Shown here one piece after another: positions 1-9,820 of a stretch of DNA of 16,123 bases; position 1 is the first letter of the stretch, and each line of letters starts with the position of its first letter. Origin of the DNA: Xylaria sp. FL1777. Taxonomy: Eukaryota; Ascomycota; Sordariomycetes; Xylariales; Xylariaceae. A program made the position numbers and the translations under genes. The stretch lies in contig MU400987.1 in NCBI GenBank assembly GCA_022578965.1, forward strand, positions 1 to 16,123, in the 5' to 3' direction. Below the pieces are notes generated by a model. The model searched no databases. It was not told the DNA's origin and worked only from the letters and a program-made list of their open reading frames with translations.

Positions 1-1393
1 ATTATTACTTATTAATATTATACTTAATAAGCTAAGCAATAAAATTAGCTTAAAAAAAACGCTTTAATTTATGTTTTAATTTAGTTTTTTTTTTAGTTAA
101 GCAAACAAAAATATTTTTAGTTAAAACTATTTATTTTTTAAAGTTTTTAAGCATAAAATCTTTTTTAATTATTATAATTATTATATTAGCTTTAAAATAT
201 TTAGCTATATTATTTTTAAACTTATAAAATAAATAGTTTTATAACTAAATAATAAATGTATAATTAATATATATATTAAACTTTTAACTTAAAATAGTAT
301 AGCAAAAAAAAAAAAAATAAAGCTTTATATATTTTTTACTTTTAGCTATTATTAATAATTGTTTATAATGCTTATAAAACATAACATTTTATATTTTAAA
401 TAGCTATATAAATATAACTATAAATTAGCAAAAGTTATAAAAGATTTAATATATATATTTGCTTTAAAAACTATTTTTAGTTGCTTTTATATATAATAAG
501 CAAAATTTTAAATACTTTTGCTTTTTTATTTAATTAAAGCTAGCTTAAATATATTAATTTATATAGCATATATAAAAAAAATTATAACTAACTTTTTATT
601 AAATATATTTATTATTAGCGTTATTACTAAGAATTTTAATTTATAAATAGCTTAGTATTTAATTATATAAAACAAAAAAAGTTAGCTAAATAAAAAAAAC
701 AAAATTTAAAAAAAAAAAAAGCATATATATTTTATTACTTATTAATAAACTTAACTTTTTAAATATTATAAATATAATTATTTATTAGTTAAGCAGTATT
801 AATTTTTTAAATATTAGTTAATTATTATAATGCTTTTTAATTATTAAAAACTTTATTAATAATAAAAGAATTATTTTTTAAGTGCTTAATTAAGCAAGCA
901 TTAATTATGCTACTTAAAAACAAAAACTTTATAATAAAAACGTAAACTAAGTAGTTTAAAAACTTAAGCACTAAAAAAAAAAATTGCAAAAAAAATTTAA
1001 GCTTTAAAACTACTTAAAAAAAAACAAATTAAAAAAAAAAACAAGCTTTTTTTTTATATTTACTAAAGCTTAAATTATTTATTTTGCTATTAGTAGTAAT
1101 AAATATTTAAAAAAAATAAATTATAAATATATTAAAAAAAAGCTAAAAAATAATTACTTAATTAATTAAAACTACTTTACTTGTTTATTTTTTAACTAAT
1201 ATTAGCATAAATATATAAAAAATAATTATTATAAAAGCATTTAGCAATTAATAATTTATTTTAGCAATAAAATAATTAATTAATAAATTAAAAATAATAT
1301 AATAAATTTATAAAAAAAAAGTATACTAATTTAAAAATATATAACTTAGCTTTTTTTTTATTATATTTGCTTTATTAAACTTTTTATTTATAT
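1..1393. other. AT-rich gene-free stretch, left flank of the solo LTR
   Basis: I see no gene, RNA or recognisable repeat here. Both strands are full of TAA stops and A or T runs (for example 14 A at 304-317). The few remaining C and G bases sit mostly in GpC, such as AGCT and TGCT, with a smaller number in ApC/GpT. This is what heavily RIP-mutated repeat DNA looks like. A transposon too degraded to name is the likely origin, but that is inference. Confidence 0.6.
1389..1393. repeat. Target-site duplication, left copy (solo LTR1)
   Basis: TATAT directly precedes the LTR. TATAC follows it at 1913-1917. One C/T difference separates them, which a single RIP event on one copy would explain. Five bases is the usual duplication size for Ty3/gypsy insertion. 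In such AT-rich DNA a 4-of-5 match can occur by chance, but its exact position at both LTR edges supports it. Confidence 0.6.
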
Positions 1394-1401
1394 TATAACA
1401 G

Positions 1402-1427
1402 ACCTATTATATATTAATATAACAGGT
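1402..1427. repeat. U5-end palindrome of LTR1 (one mutated position)
   Basis: Equivalent to the perfect 11-base-arm palindromes at 8632-8657 and 12270-12295. Here one arm reads ACCTATTATAT instead of ACCTGTTATAT, a single G-to-A change. Confidence 0.75.
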
Positions 1428-1684
1428 TTGCTTTTAAGGTCTTAATTTGTAAGTAATAATAAAATCTTTAGCAGTAGTTCATTAGGGAAGTTTTTAAAGT
1501 ACTTTTATTACTATGCATTAATAAAGATCTTAAAAAATTAAAAGTAATAAATATATTAGTGCTTAGCAGTTATAAAAAGAAATTAATAGCTAAAAAGCTA
1601 AAACTAAATAAGTAACTAAATATAAAAAGTGCATAATTATATAAACAAAGAAAATAATAGTAATAATTTATAAACATTGCTTTT

Positions 1685-1798
1685 TTTAATAAACTTAACG
1701 CTATATCGTTTTAAGTTTAAAGCTTAATAAACTTAACGCTTAAGTTTATTAAGTCTAAAGCTTAATAAACTTAACGCTTAAGTTTATTAAGTCCATGC
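1685..1798. repeat. Three 38-bp tandem units inside LTR1
   Basis: Units start at 1685, 1723 and 1761, a period of 38. Units 2 and 3 each hold a perfect palindrome with 14-base arms (CTTAATAAACTTAA, loop CGC, then its complement) at 1723-1753 and 1761-1791. Unit 1 is degenerate. LTR2 has the same array (units from 8954 and 8992). The array lies in mid-LTR, where fungal LTRs often carry regulatory repeats. A role as an enhancer or a structured RNA is inference. Confidence 0.8.
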
Positions 1799-1912
1799 AT
1801 TAAACCCTTATAGTGGTTTAAATACATATTCCTTTAGCAAATAAAACTCTCTCCACGCATGCTTTCTTTACACATGGCCTTTTAATCGGCCTAGTTAGCC
1901 CATTTCGTAACA

Positions 1913-1917
1913 TATAC
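1913..1917. repeat. Target-site duplication, right copy (solo LTR1)
   Basis: TATAC immediately follows the LTR end ...CGTAACA and pairs with TATAT at 1389-1393. Confidence 0.6.
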
Positions 1918-4900
1918 TTAACTTTGCTATTTTATTTATTTAATAAGTTTTAATTTTTTGCATTTAATATAAATGCTTTTAGCATTTATATTTAGAAAAT
2001 TTTATAATTACTAAAAAATAATAACTTAAATTAACAATTAAAAATATTAAATTATATATAGTAAATAATACTAATATTAATATTTATATTTTATACTTTT
2101 TATATTATTTGCTTTTATATTTTTAGCTTATATTAAAATTTTTAATTTGCTTGCATTTTTTACTTAATTATAAAATATAGCAAAAATATATATATGCTTA
2201 AATATTATTAAAAATTGCTTTTATTATATATATATGCTTTTAATTATTATATTTTTTATTTTTAAAAAAGTTATTAGTACTGCAAATTAATTAAAAATAA
2301 AAGCATTTTTTCTTAAAAGTTTTAAAAAGCTAACACTTAATACTAAAGCATACAAACAATTAGCATAAAAAATAGCAAACTTTAAAAAAAAAGCAAAAAA
2401 AAAAAAAAATAAGCATATATATATAAATCTAATTGCTAATTATAAAAAGCTTTTTTTTAAAAACTAAAAGCTTTTTAAAAACAGCTTTAAAAAAAAACTA
2501 ATAATTATTAAAAATTTAAAGTATAAAAAATATTTAGCTTGCTAGCTTTTTTTATAAATTAAAAAACTAAATATAAAAAATGTTTAATTAAAAAATATAT
2601 TATTTTTTTTAGTTAATGTTTTTTTAAAGTTTGTTTTAAAATCTTATTTTATATAAAAAAAAGTAACTTTTATAAAAAGTTTGTTTTTTAAAAACCTAAA
2701 AAAAAAAAAAAAAGTAGTACTAAAAAAGCACTTTAGTTATATGTTTTTTAAAAATAATAAAACTTGCTAAAACTTATTTTTAAACTTAGTTTAACAAATA
2801 TAAAAAAAAGCAATATATTTAATATATAAAAAATATTATAATAAAAAAGCATTAAAATATTAATAGTTTATATTATATATAATCTTAATAAAAGTTTTTT
2901 ATATTTTTAACTTATTGCTTAATAAAAAAGCGCTTAATTTTTAAAAAAAAGCTTTTATAGCATACTTTACTACATAAAACTACTTAATAAACGCAAATAA
3001 AACGCTATTTTATATACTTAAACTAAAAACTAAATATTTAAAAGCATTTTTATAAGCTATAAACTAAATATTAAAATTTATAGCTATAAAAAGTTTTATA
3101 ATATTAATATAATACTTATTTAAAATTAAAAAATACTGCAAAAATAATAATTTTTGCTTTAATAAGTTTAATGTTATATTTATAAAAAATCTAATAGTTT
3201 TAGTAATAAAGCTAAAACTATATAAAAAATAAAAACCTGTAGTACAAAAACTAAATATTTAGCAATTATTATTTATAAAATTTTTAAAAAAACTGCTATT
3301 AAAAAAAGCTTTAAACAATTATTAAAAAAATAATAATATAAAACATTTTAATAAACTAAAGCTTTATAATAAACAAAAGCTAGCTTATTATTTTTTATTA
3401 AGTAAAGTTTTAAAAATAATATATAAAAATAATAAAAAGCAATAATTAAAGATTTTTTTTTTAAAACAACAAATAACTATTAAAAGAACTTATTAATATA
3501 AATAAAAATATTTAAATTATTAAAAAAGGCTTGCTATTTATAGCTGCTATAAAAACTTTTATAAAATAAACATTACAAAATAAAAAATTAAAGCTATTTA
3601 TATTATAAATATTTTTATAAAGCTAAACACTAAAAAATAGCTAAATAAATATAAAATAAAAGCTTTACTAAATATATTACTTTAGTTATATATAAATAAA
3701 AAAGCTAAAGCTTTAAAAATAAATATTAAACTTAAGTATAGCTAATTTATAAAAAATCTTTTTATAAACTAATAAAACATAAAATAAGCTATAATAATTG
3801 CTATAACTTTTTAAATAAAATATTTTATAATAAAATATTGCTTAAATAATTATTAAATTATTATTTTTATTAATATTGTTTTAAAAATAGCATATATTTT
3901 AAACTTTAAATATATTACTAATAAAAATAACAAACAAATTTTTTAAAAATTACAAAAATATTAAATAATAAAGCACTTTAATATAAAGATTATATTAAGC
4001 TATTTTATATTTTTTTGCTTTTACTAGTATAATAATTATATATGTAAGTTTATTAAAGCTTTATATTTATATTACATATTTTATAACTTAACAAGCTAAT
4101 ATTTAAAAAAAAGTATTAATAATTAAAAAAGTTATAAATAGTTTATTTAATTTTTAAAAGTAAACCTTAAAAAGTACTTTAGCTTTAAATTATAAAAAGA
4201 TTTATATTTATTGCTTTTAATAAACATTAAGCTTTATTATTTTTTAAAAAAACTAAAAGCAACTTTTTTTAAATTTAATAAGTTAGCTTTTTTACTATTA
4301 AGCATTAAAAATATATAAAATAAAAAAAAAACGCTAAAAAAAAAACTAAAAGTTAATTGTTTTACTTTTTTAGTACTTTTTACTTTAAAACGCAAAAAAA
4401 ATTTCTAGCAAAAAAAACTAATAGTTATATTAAAGAAATTTTATTATAAGCAATATAAAAACGTTTTAATAATACAAAGTTATTTTGCTATAAATATCTT
4501 TATAAATATTTTTTTTTTTAAGTATAATAAGCTAAGTATAAAATTTAACTAAGCTTAATAGTTTAAAAAAAAAAAAGTATAAACTTTTTATAAGCACTTT
4601 TATAAAAAAAACGCTAAGCATTTTTAAAAGCTTTTGCTTATATATTTAAATACATAAAAAAGCTAAAACTAGTTTTAATAAAACTATAATGCTTTTATAA
4701 ACATTAAAGCTTAAGCTACTTTTAAATATAATAAAAAAAATAAAAAAAAACTTATAAAACTAAATAAACAAAAAAAAATAATATTAATTCTGTTTAAAAA
4801 ACATTAATAAAAATAAAAAACTTTATAATTATAAATATTAAAATAAACTAAAAACAGCTATATTTTAATAAAAAAAAATTAAAATAAAGTAAAGTAGCTA

Positions 4901-4998
4901 AATAAGCTAATTAGCTAATTAAAGTAAATTTAAGCTAAGTTATATAATAAAAATAAAAGTATAAATATTACATTAAATTTCAAAATATAAATTTAACT
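1918..4998. other. AT-rich gene-free stretch, A-rich top strand
   Basis: I see no supportable gene in these 3 kb. I translated 2821-3780 of the plus strand in one frame. Stops make up roughly one codon in eight, no fewer than such base composition predicts, so I do not claim coding. Long A runs occur at 2395-2409 and around 2698-2713. Residual G and C are again mostly in GpC. It is probably one or more transposons mutated past recognition. Confidence 0.55.
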
Positions 4999-5166
4999 AT
5001 TACGCATAATAAAATGAAAATTAGCTATAATTACTTTATTTATATTATTAAATAGCTCTTTAATTAATTGTTTAATTTCTTAATTTATATATAGCTTAAT
5101 TACTTAAATATATAAGTTATGACTTATTTTCTTATAATTAAAGTATTATAGTAAATTTTGCGTAAT
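4999..5166. mobile_element. Candidate MITE with degenerate terminal inverted repeats
   Basis: The left end reads ATTACGCATAAT on the plus strand, and the right end read from the minus strand is ATTACGCAAAAT. A second matching block lies further in on both sides: CTATAATTACTTTATTTAT on the left and CTATAATACTTTAATTAT on the right. Total length is 168 bp with no coding sequence. TA lies next to both ends, as in Tc1/mariner or pogo-type non-autonomous elements, but TA is common here. No second copy exists in the window. The element type is inference. Confidence 0.35.
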
Positions 5167-6179
5167 TATACTGCTTTATTTCACTAATTAATTATAACAT
5201 TAACTAAAAACTCTTTTATGCTTTTTTAACTGCTAGCTATTAAAATCTTATATTTTTTTTTAAAAAGTTTATGCTTTTATAAAAAAAAGCATTCTTTATG
5301 TTTATTTAAGTTAAAATCTTTTGTAATAAAGTTTTTAATTAAGCCTTATATTTTAATTTGTTGCTTTTTTTCTTTAAAATAAGTTATAACATATTTAGTT
5401 TAATTTGCTAACTTAAACTTTTATTAAAGTTATTTAAAAGTAGTAGTATTATTTTTAGCATTAATTTAAGTACTTTTGCTGTTTTAAAATATAACTTAAC
5501 TTTTATTTAAGCAATTGTTTAAATAAAAACACTAAAATACCTTAAAACTTTTAATATAAAGTTTTTAAAAATAACATTTGTTTTTTTGTTTAAAAAGTTT
5601 TTAAACTTTTTAGCTTACATTTTTTTAAATTCCAAGCTTTTTTTTATAAGTCCTGCTTTTTAAATTCTTTAAAGCTTTTAATAATTAAAGTTCTTTAGTT
5701 TTAGTAAAATATTTTACTTATAAAAATTATTATTTATTTATATATTTTTAATATTAAATTAAATAAAAAACTTATTGTTATTTAAATAAATCTTTTTAAT
5801 TATTTAACTTATAAAAGGCTTTTTTTTTTGTTTTTTAGGTTTTTTTTTACTTTTTGTTTAATAAAAAGCAGCTTTTTTAAATAAAAGCTTATAACAATTA
5901 GCTTAAAACATATTTACGTTAATTTTTTTGCTTAGTATATAGCTTTATAAAACCTTAATATTATTTGCGTTATAAGAAATATTTTATATAAAGTTTTAAT
6001 TAATTGTAATAAAGCTATTATTTAGCTTGCTATTTATTAAGTTGTTTTTTTTAATATTATAAGCCTTTACTAGTTTTATTTTATAAAGCATACTAGTTTA
6101 ATTATTAAACTTTTTATTTAAAAATTAGTTTAGCTACTTATTATTTAGCTAATAAAGTTTTTTTTTTTTTTAACTTTTT
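5167..6179. other. AT-rich gene-free stretch, T-rich top strand
   Basis: I see no recognisable gene or repeat. The top strand is rich in T runs, opposite to the A-rich bias before 5000. It could be the downstream part of the degraded minus-strand element that leaves a reading ghost from 8160 to 6180, but below 6180 the frame is lost in a 14-base T run near 6158-6171. Confidence 0.5.
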
Positions 6180-8160
6180 TGTTTGCTTTTTATTTTAACA
6201 TTTAAATCTTTATTATTTAAAACAAAGTTTTTTTTCTGCAATTAATAATAAGCTTTTTATTTAAGCAGCTTATTATTGCTTAAAACAAAGTTATATATTT
6301 ATTTTATTGCAGCATTTAGAATTTTTTTTTTATTTTTGCTAATTTTTATAATTTTAAAAGAAACCTTTATACATTTAAAGCTTGCAAAAGATTTTAGTTC
6401 TTTTAAGCACTATTTAAAGTTTTAATATATAATGTTTTCTTTTTTTAATTTATAAGCAAAGCTATATTTATAAATATAATAATTATTTATGCTATATTTT
6501 TAATAAATAGTTCTTTTTGCTAAATAAAGATTATTTAATTTTATTTATTATAAAAGATTAAATAATTGTTTGTTTTGTTTTTGTTTTTTAAAGTTATATT
6601 TACTTTTTTATAAATATTTAAAAGTTATAACATTAATATTAAACATTTGCTTTTTTAATAAGTTTATATTAATTTTATAATACTATAATGCTTATAGTTT
6701 TTAATTAATTAGCTAAATATATTAATTTTGCAGTTTTTTTAGTATTTTTTTTAGTTTTTTTTTTATAATTGCTACGTTTTTTTGTTTTAACTTTAATTGC
6801 TATATTTATTTAATAATATTATTTATATTTTAGTTATAAACAAAATATTAAGCTAATTTTATTTGCTGCTTTTTAATAATAACTATTTTAGTAATTAGTA
6901 TAGTTATATTAATAGCTAGCTTAATAGCATTAATAATAATATATAAAGGTTTATTAAAATTATAATTATATAAATAATTAATTTTTTTTTATGCTTTATA
7001 TGTTTTTTTTGTTTTTTTAAAGTAAAAATTTAGCTTAAATTCTTTATTAATTTAATTATTTAATATTTTATAAAAGTTTTTATAAAACATTTTGTTTAAG
7101 TTATTATATAACTTTTTAAAAAACTTTATTATTTTATTAATAATATTTTAATTTAGCTTTTTAAGTAAACTTTAAATAAATTAAAAATTAAAATAGTAAT
7201 TTTTTTAAGCTTTAATATTTTTAATATATATTTAATGCTAAAAAAAGTAAATTTTAAAATTAATAAAATATATAGCTTTTAAGCAAGCTTTAAAATCTTA
7301 TAATATAATAATAATAAACTTATTTTGCTTAAAGTTTTAAAGCTTAAACTTTTGTTTAAGTAGTTTGCAAGTTTTTATTTAAAATAAGCAATTTTTTAAT
7401 ATTATTTTTACTATTTTTTTTGTTTAAAAAGTATTATAATAAATAAAAACTTGTTTAATTTTATTAATATTTTTAAAACGTTTTACGCAAAAAAAAGCAT
7501 TTAAATTGTTTAGCTATTTGCTTATTTTTAACTTATTAAATAGTAAATATTAATTTAACTTTAAATTAAAAAGCATAAATAATAGCTTAATTTTAATATT
7601 ATGCTTATTATTAAAATAACTTAAGCTAAATAAAGTTGCTTTAATACTTTTTAAAAATAATAAACTAGTTATTTTTATTTTTTTTGTTTATAAATAGTTT
7701 TAATGTTTTTTATATATTAAAATAAAAAAATCTAATAATTTTTTATAGCTAAATTACTTAATTAAGCTATAATTTTTAAACTTTTAAGCTATATAATAAA
7801 TTAAAATAAAGTTTATATAAAAGTAACAAAAAAAATAAGCTGCAAAAAATAATAAAAATAAACTAAATAAAAATATAAGTTTAAAAAAAAAAAATATAAA
7901 ATGTTTAAGATTTTTAAGTATTTTATATATTTAAGTTTTTTTATGCTATTTTTTTGGACTTTTTTTTTAAAAAACCTAACGATTTTTTTTATTTATATTT
8001 ATAAGAACTACTAGCTTATTTTTTATAGCTTTTTAAGTTTTCTTTTAAATGCTTTTATATTTTTATTTTTTATATGCTTTTATTTTTTTGTATATTTTAT
8101 AGCATTTAGTTTTTTTATTTTTTAATTTAGTTTGTTTTGCTTTATGCAAGTTTTATTAAG
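6180..8160 (-). pseudogene. Unrecognised RIP-degraded coding remnant
   Basis: One minus-strand frame (codons starting at 8158, 7498, 6979, 6541 and so on, all in phase) stays readable for about 2 kb without a frameshift. Stops are thinner than the composition predicts. The stretch 7680-7560 has no stop over about 40 codons, and 7500-7380 has one. Readable pieces include AFFCVKRFKNINKIKQVF (from about 7498) and LKELKSFASFKCIKVSF (about 6420). The upstream end (8160-7980) is very Lys-rich, as expected after E, R and G codons mutate to K. I recognise no family. A DNA transposon or retroelement protein is the likely source given the setting. The reading could partly reflect base composition. Confidence 0.33.
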
Positions 8161-8623
8161 CAAGCTTTATTTTTTTATAGCTTTTTACTTGTAAAAATAG
8201 CATATTTTTTTTTTTTCTTAAGGCCTTTTTATTTAATAATAAATGCTATAAAAAAGCAATAATTATATTTTGTATAAAATCTTTAAATAATAGCTAGCTT
8301 ATATTTAAAAAACCTTGCTTTTTATTTTTTAATAAAAAACTGTATTAGCTTAAAAAACAAAATATATTTTTAATTATTAAAGGCTTTATATATTAACGCA
8401 TAAACTTAAACTTATTTAGTATAAAAAAGCATTAAACTTGCTTATATTATAGCTTTTAAAAGTTTTAGCAGCTTTTATTTTTTTTTAAGCCTGTTTTTTG
8501 TTTTTTTTTGCTTATATAAAAGCAATTATGCTTTTTTTTTTGTAAAGCATTAGTTTTTTAGCGTAAATTTTTTACTTTTAGCTTTTTAAAGGTTTTTAAT
8601 AAATAGTTTTCTAGCTATGCTAT
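8161..8623. other. AT-rich stretch between the coding ghost and element A
   Basis: There is no supportable feature. It ends in GCTAT (8619-8623), the five bases next to LTR2. If element A was inserted intact, GCTAT or a RIP variant of it should follow A's 5' LTR, which lies outside the window. Confidence 0.5.
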
Positions 8624-8631
8624 TGTAACAG

Positions 8632-8657
8632 ACCTGTTATATATTAATATAACAGGT
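8632..8657. repeat. Perfect palindrome at the U5 end of LTR2
   Basis: Arms of 11 bases, ACCTGTTATAT and ATATAACAGGT, flank the loop ATTA. It starts nine positions inside the LTR terminus and is present in all three LTRs. In element RNA it would form a hairpin just before the LTR 3' end. The role is unknown; terminal structure for integrase or a transcription end signal are possibilities. Confidence 0.85.
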
Positions 8658-8915
8658 TTGCTTTTGGGGTTTTGATTTGCAGGTAATAATAGGATTTTTA
8701 GCGGTGGTTTGTTAAGAAGGTCTTTGAAATACTTTTATTACTGTGCATTAATAAGGGTTTTAAAAGATTAAAAGTAATAAATATATTAGTGCTTAATAGT
8801 TATAAAAAGAAATTAATAGCTAAAAAGCTAAAAACTAAATAAGTAATAAAATATAAAAAGTATATAATTATATAAATAAAAAAAACAGTAGTAGTAATTT
8901 ATAAACGTTGCTTTT

Positions 8916-9030
8916 TTTAATAAACTTATTATTATATTGCTTTAAGTTTAAAGCTTAATAAACTTAATGCTTAAGTTTGTTAAATTTAAGGCTTAATAGA
9001 TTTAACGCTTAAGTTTATTAAGTTTATATA
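8916..9030. repeat. 38-bp tandem units inside LTR2
   Basis: This is the same array as at 1685-1798. Units start near 8916 (degenerate), 8954 and 8992, with the palindromic core CTTAATA...TTAA, loop, TTAAG...TTATTAAG partly broken by transitions. Confidence 0.7.
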
Positions 9031-9143
9031 TTAAACTTTTATAGTAGTTTAAATATATATTTTTTTAGCAAATAGGACTTTTTTTATGTATGTTTTTTTT
9101 ATATATGGCTTTTTAACTAGCTTAGTTAGCTTATTTTGTAATA

Positions 9144-9160
9144 TTATTTTTTTTTTTTTG
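9144..9160 (-). other. Polypurine tract of element A (mutated)
   Basis: Directly next to the U3 edge of LTR2 the plus strand reads TTATT followed by a T run, so the minus strand is an A-rich purine tract ending at the LTR. This is where plus-strand DNA synthesis of an LTR retrotransposon is primed. Copy B keeps two G residues at the same place (12752-12766), so the all-A form here is probably mutated. Confidence 0.6.
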
Positions 9161-9161
9161 T

Positions 9162-9180
9162 AATTATTGTTTTAATAATT
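9162..9180. repeat. Short hairpin next to the polypurine tract (copy A)
   Basis: AATTATT, spacer of five, AATAATT. Copy B has AATTGTT, the same spacer GTTTT, and AACAATT at 12770-12788. Both arms changed between the copies and pairing is kept. RIP hitting each strand once at complementary sites could also do this by chance. Confidence 0.5.
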
Positions 9181-9243
9181 CTGTGTTTTCTTTTTTGTAA
9201 GTTTTCTTTTTTTATTTTTTTTTTTTTGTTTTTTGTGCTTATT

Positions 9244-9804
9244 ATGTTTAGTAAAGTTTTTAAAAAACTTCGTTTGTTGCGTTTTAAACAAAAGGCTTAA
9301 TAAAACTTTGCTTTGTTTTTTTTTATTAAACTAAAATTAATTAAAATAGCTTTATGTTTTTACTGCAATTGTTGTAGCACAAAATGTTTAATGTTAAAAT
9401 TTGATTCTAATTAATGTATTAAATATATTGTAACTAAACAAGCAAATTGTAATGCTAAAGATTTGTTTTTAAAGCAAATATAACAGCTTACTTTTTAGCA
9501 CAAAAAGCTAAAGAATAAATTAAATACGCTAATAAAAAAGCATAAAAAAATAAGTATAAAAATCTGCTGTTTTAAGTAATAAAAGAAATTATAGTAAAAA
9601 AAAATAACTATTACTATAGCTTATAATTTAAGTAGTTTAAAAAAGCTTAAGCAAATTAAAGCAAAAAAGCATTATATAGCTAAAAAACAAAAATAGCGCG
9701 TTAAAGCAGCATAGCTATTACTAATTATTTTTTTAAAGTTTAATTAAAACGTGCTAAATGCTTTATTTAAAGTTAATTTTTCTTTTTTAGCTTTAGCTAG
9801 TTAA
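9244..9804 (+). pseudogene. Accessory ORF of chromovirus A, convergent to pol (degraded)
   Basis: One plus-strand frame of 187 codons runs from ATG at 9244 to TAA at 9802-9804 without a frameshift. It is broken only by internal stops of the kind made when CAA/CAG/CGA/TGG codons mutate. The first 20 codons read MFSKVFKKLRLLRFKQKA followed by two stops. A Cys cluster follows at about residues 39-50 (CFYCNCCSTKC), with further Cys near residues 62 and 73, resembling a small zinc-binding module. The middle is Lys-rich with repeated L, I and K spacing (originally Glu/Arg-rich, a likely coiled coil). The tail resembles copy B's tail (FN, stop, N...FKVNF). It ends 16 bases before the pol stop on the other strand, so the two genes are tail to tail. 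Accessory ORFs antisense to pol near the 3' LTR are known in some Ty3/gypsy elements, including fungal ones. The function is unknown. Confidence 0.65.
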
Positions 9805-9820
9805 AGTATTAATAATAAAA

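Larger units (their letters stand above)
1394..1912 (-). mobile_element. Solo LTR of a Ty3/gypsy chromovirus (LTR1)
   Basis: This 519-bp block matches the LTRs at 8624-9143 (over its full length) and 12262-12751 (first half). On the minus strand it begins TGTTACG and ends CTGTTATA, the usual TG...CA ends with the last CA lost to mutation. No pol or accessory ORF adjoins it, so it is a solo LTR, as left by recombination between the two LTRs of one element. It differs from LTR2 mainly by top-strand G-to-A changes while keeping top-strand C. Positions 1846-1908, the U3 start in element sense, are the most GC-rich stretch in the window. Orientation is assigned from LTR2 and LTR3, whose pol genes lie on the minus strand. 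Confidence 0.85.
8624..9143 (-). mobile_element. 3' LTR of element A (LTR2)
   Basis: 520 bp. On the minus strand it starts TATTACAAAAT (mutated TGTTACGAAAT) and ends CTGTTACA. It aligns end to end with the solo LTR1 and shares about its first 260 plus-strand bases with LTR3. Compared with LTR1 it shows mainly top-strand C-to-T change: the CT-rich stretch of LTR1 near 1850-1880 has become almost all T here, while the Gs in TTTTGGGGT are kept. It contains the U5 palindrome (8632-8657) and the 38-bp tandem array (about 8916-9030). The adjacent T-rich tract at 9144-9160 marks it as the 3' LTR. Confidence 0.88.

Noticed and set aside
300..2715. Poly-A runs as LINE or mRNA retrocopy tails
   Set aside because: Runs of 14-15 A occur throughout DNA of this composition, and none is flanked by a recognisable element or duplication.
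2821..3780. Plus-strand coding remnant
   Set aside because: Some pieces read like protein (for example SYLYYKYFYKAKH), but stops are as frequent as expected from composition and nothing is recognisable.
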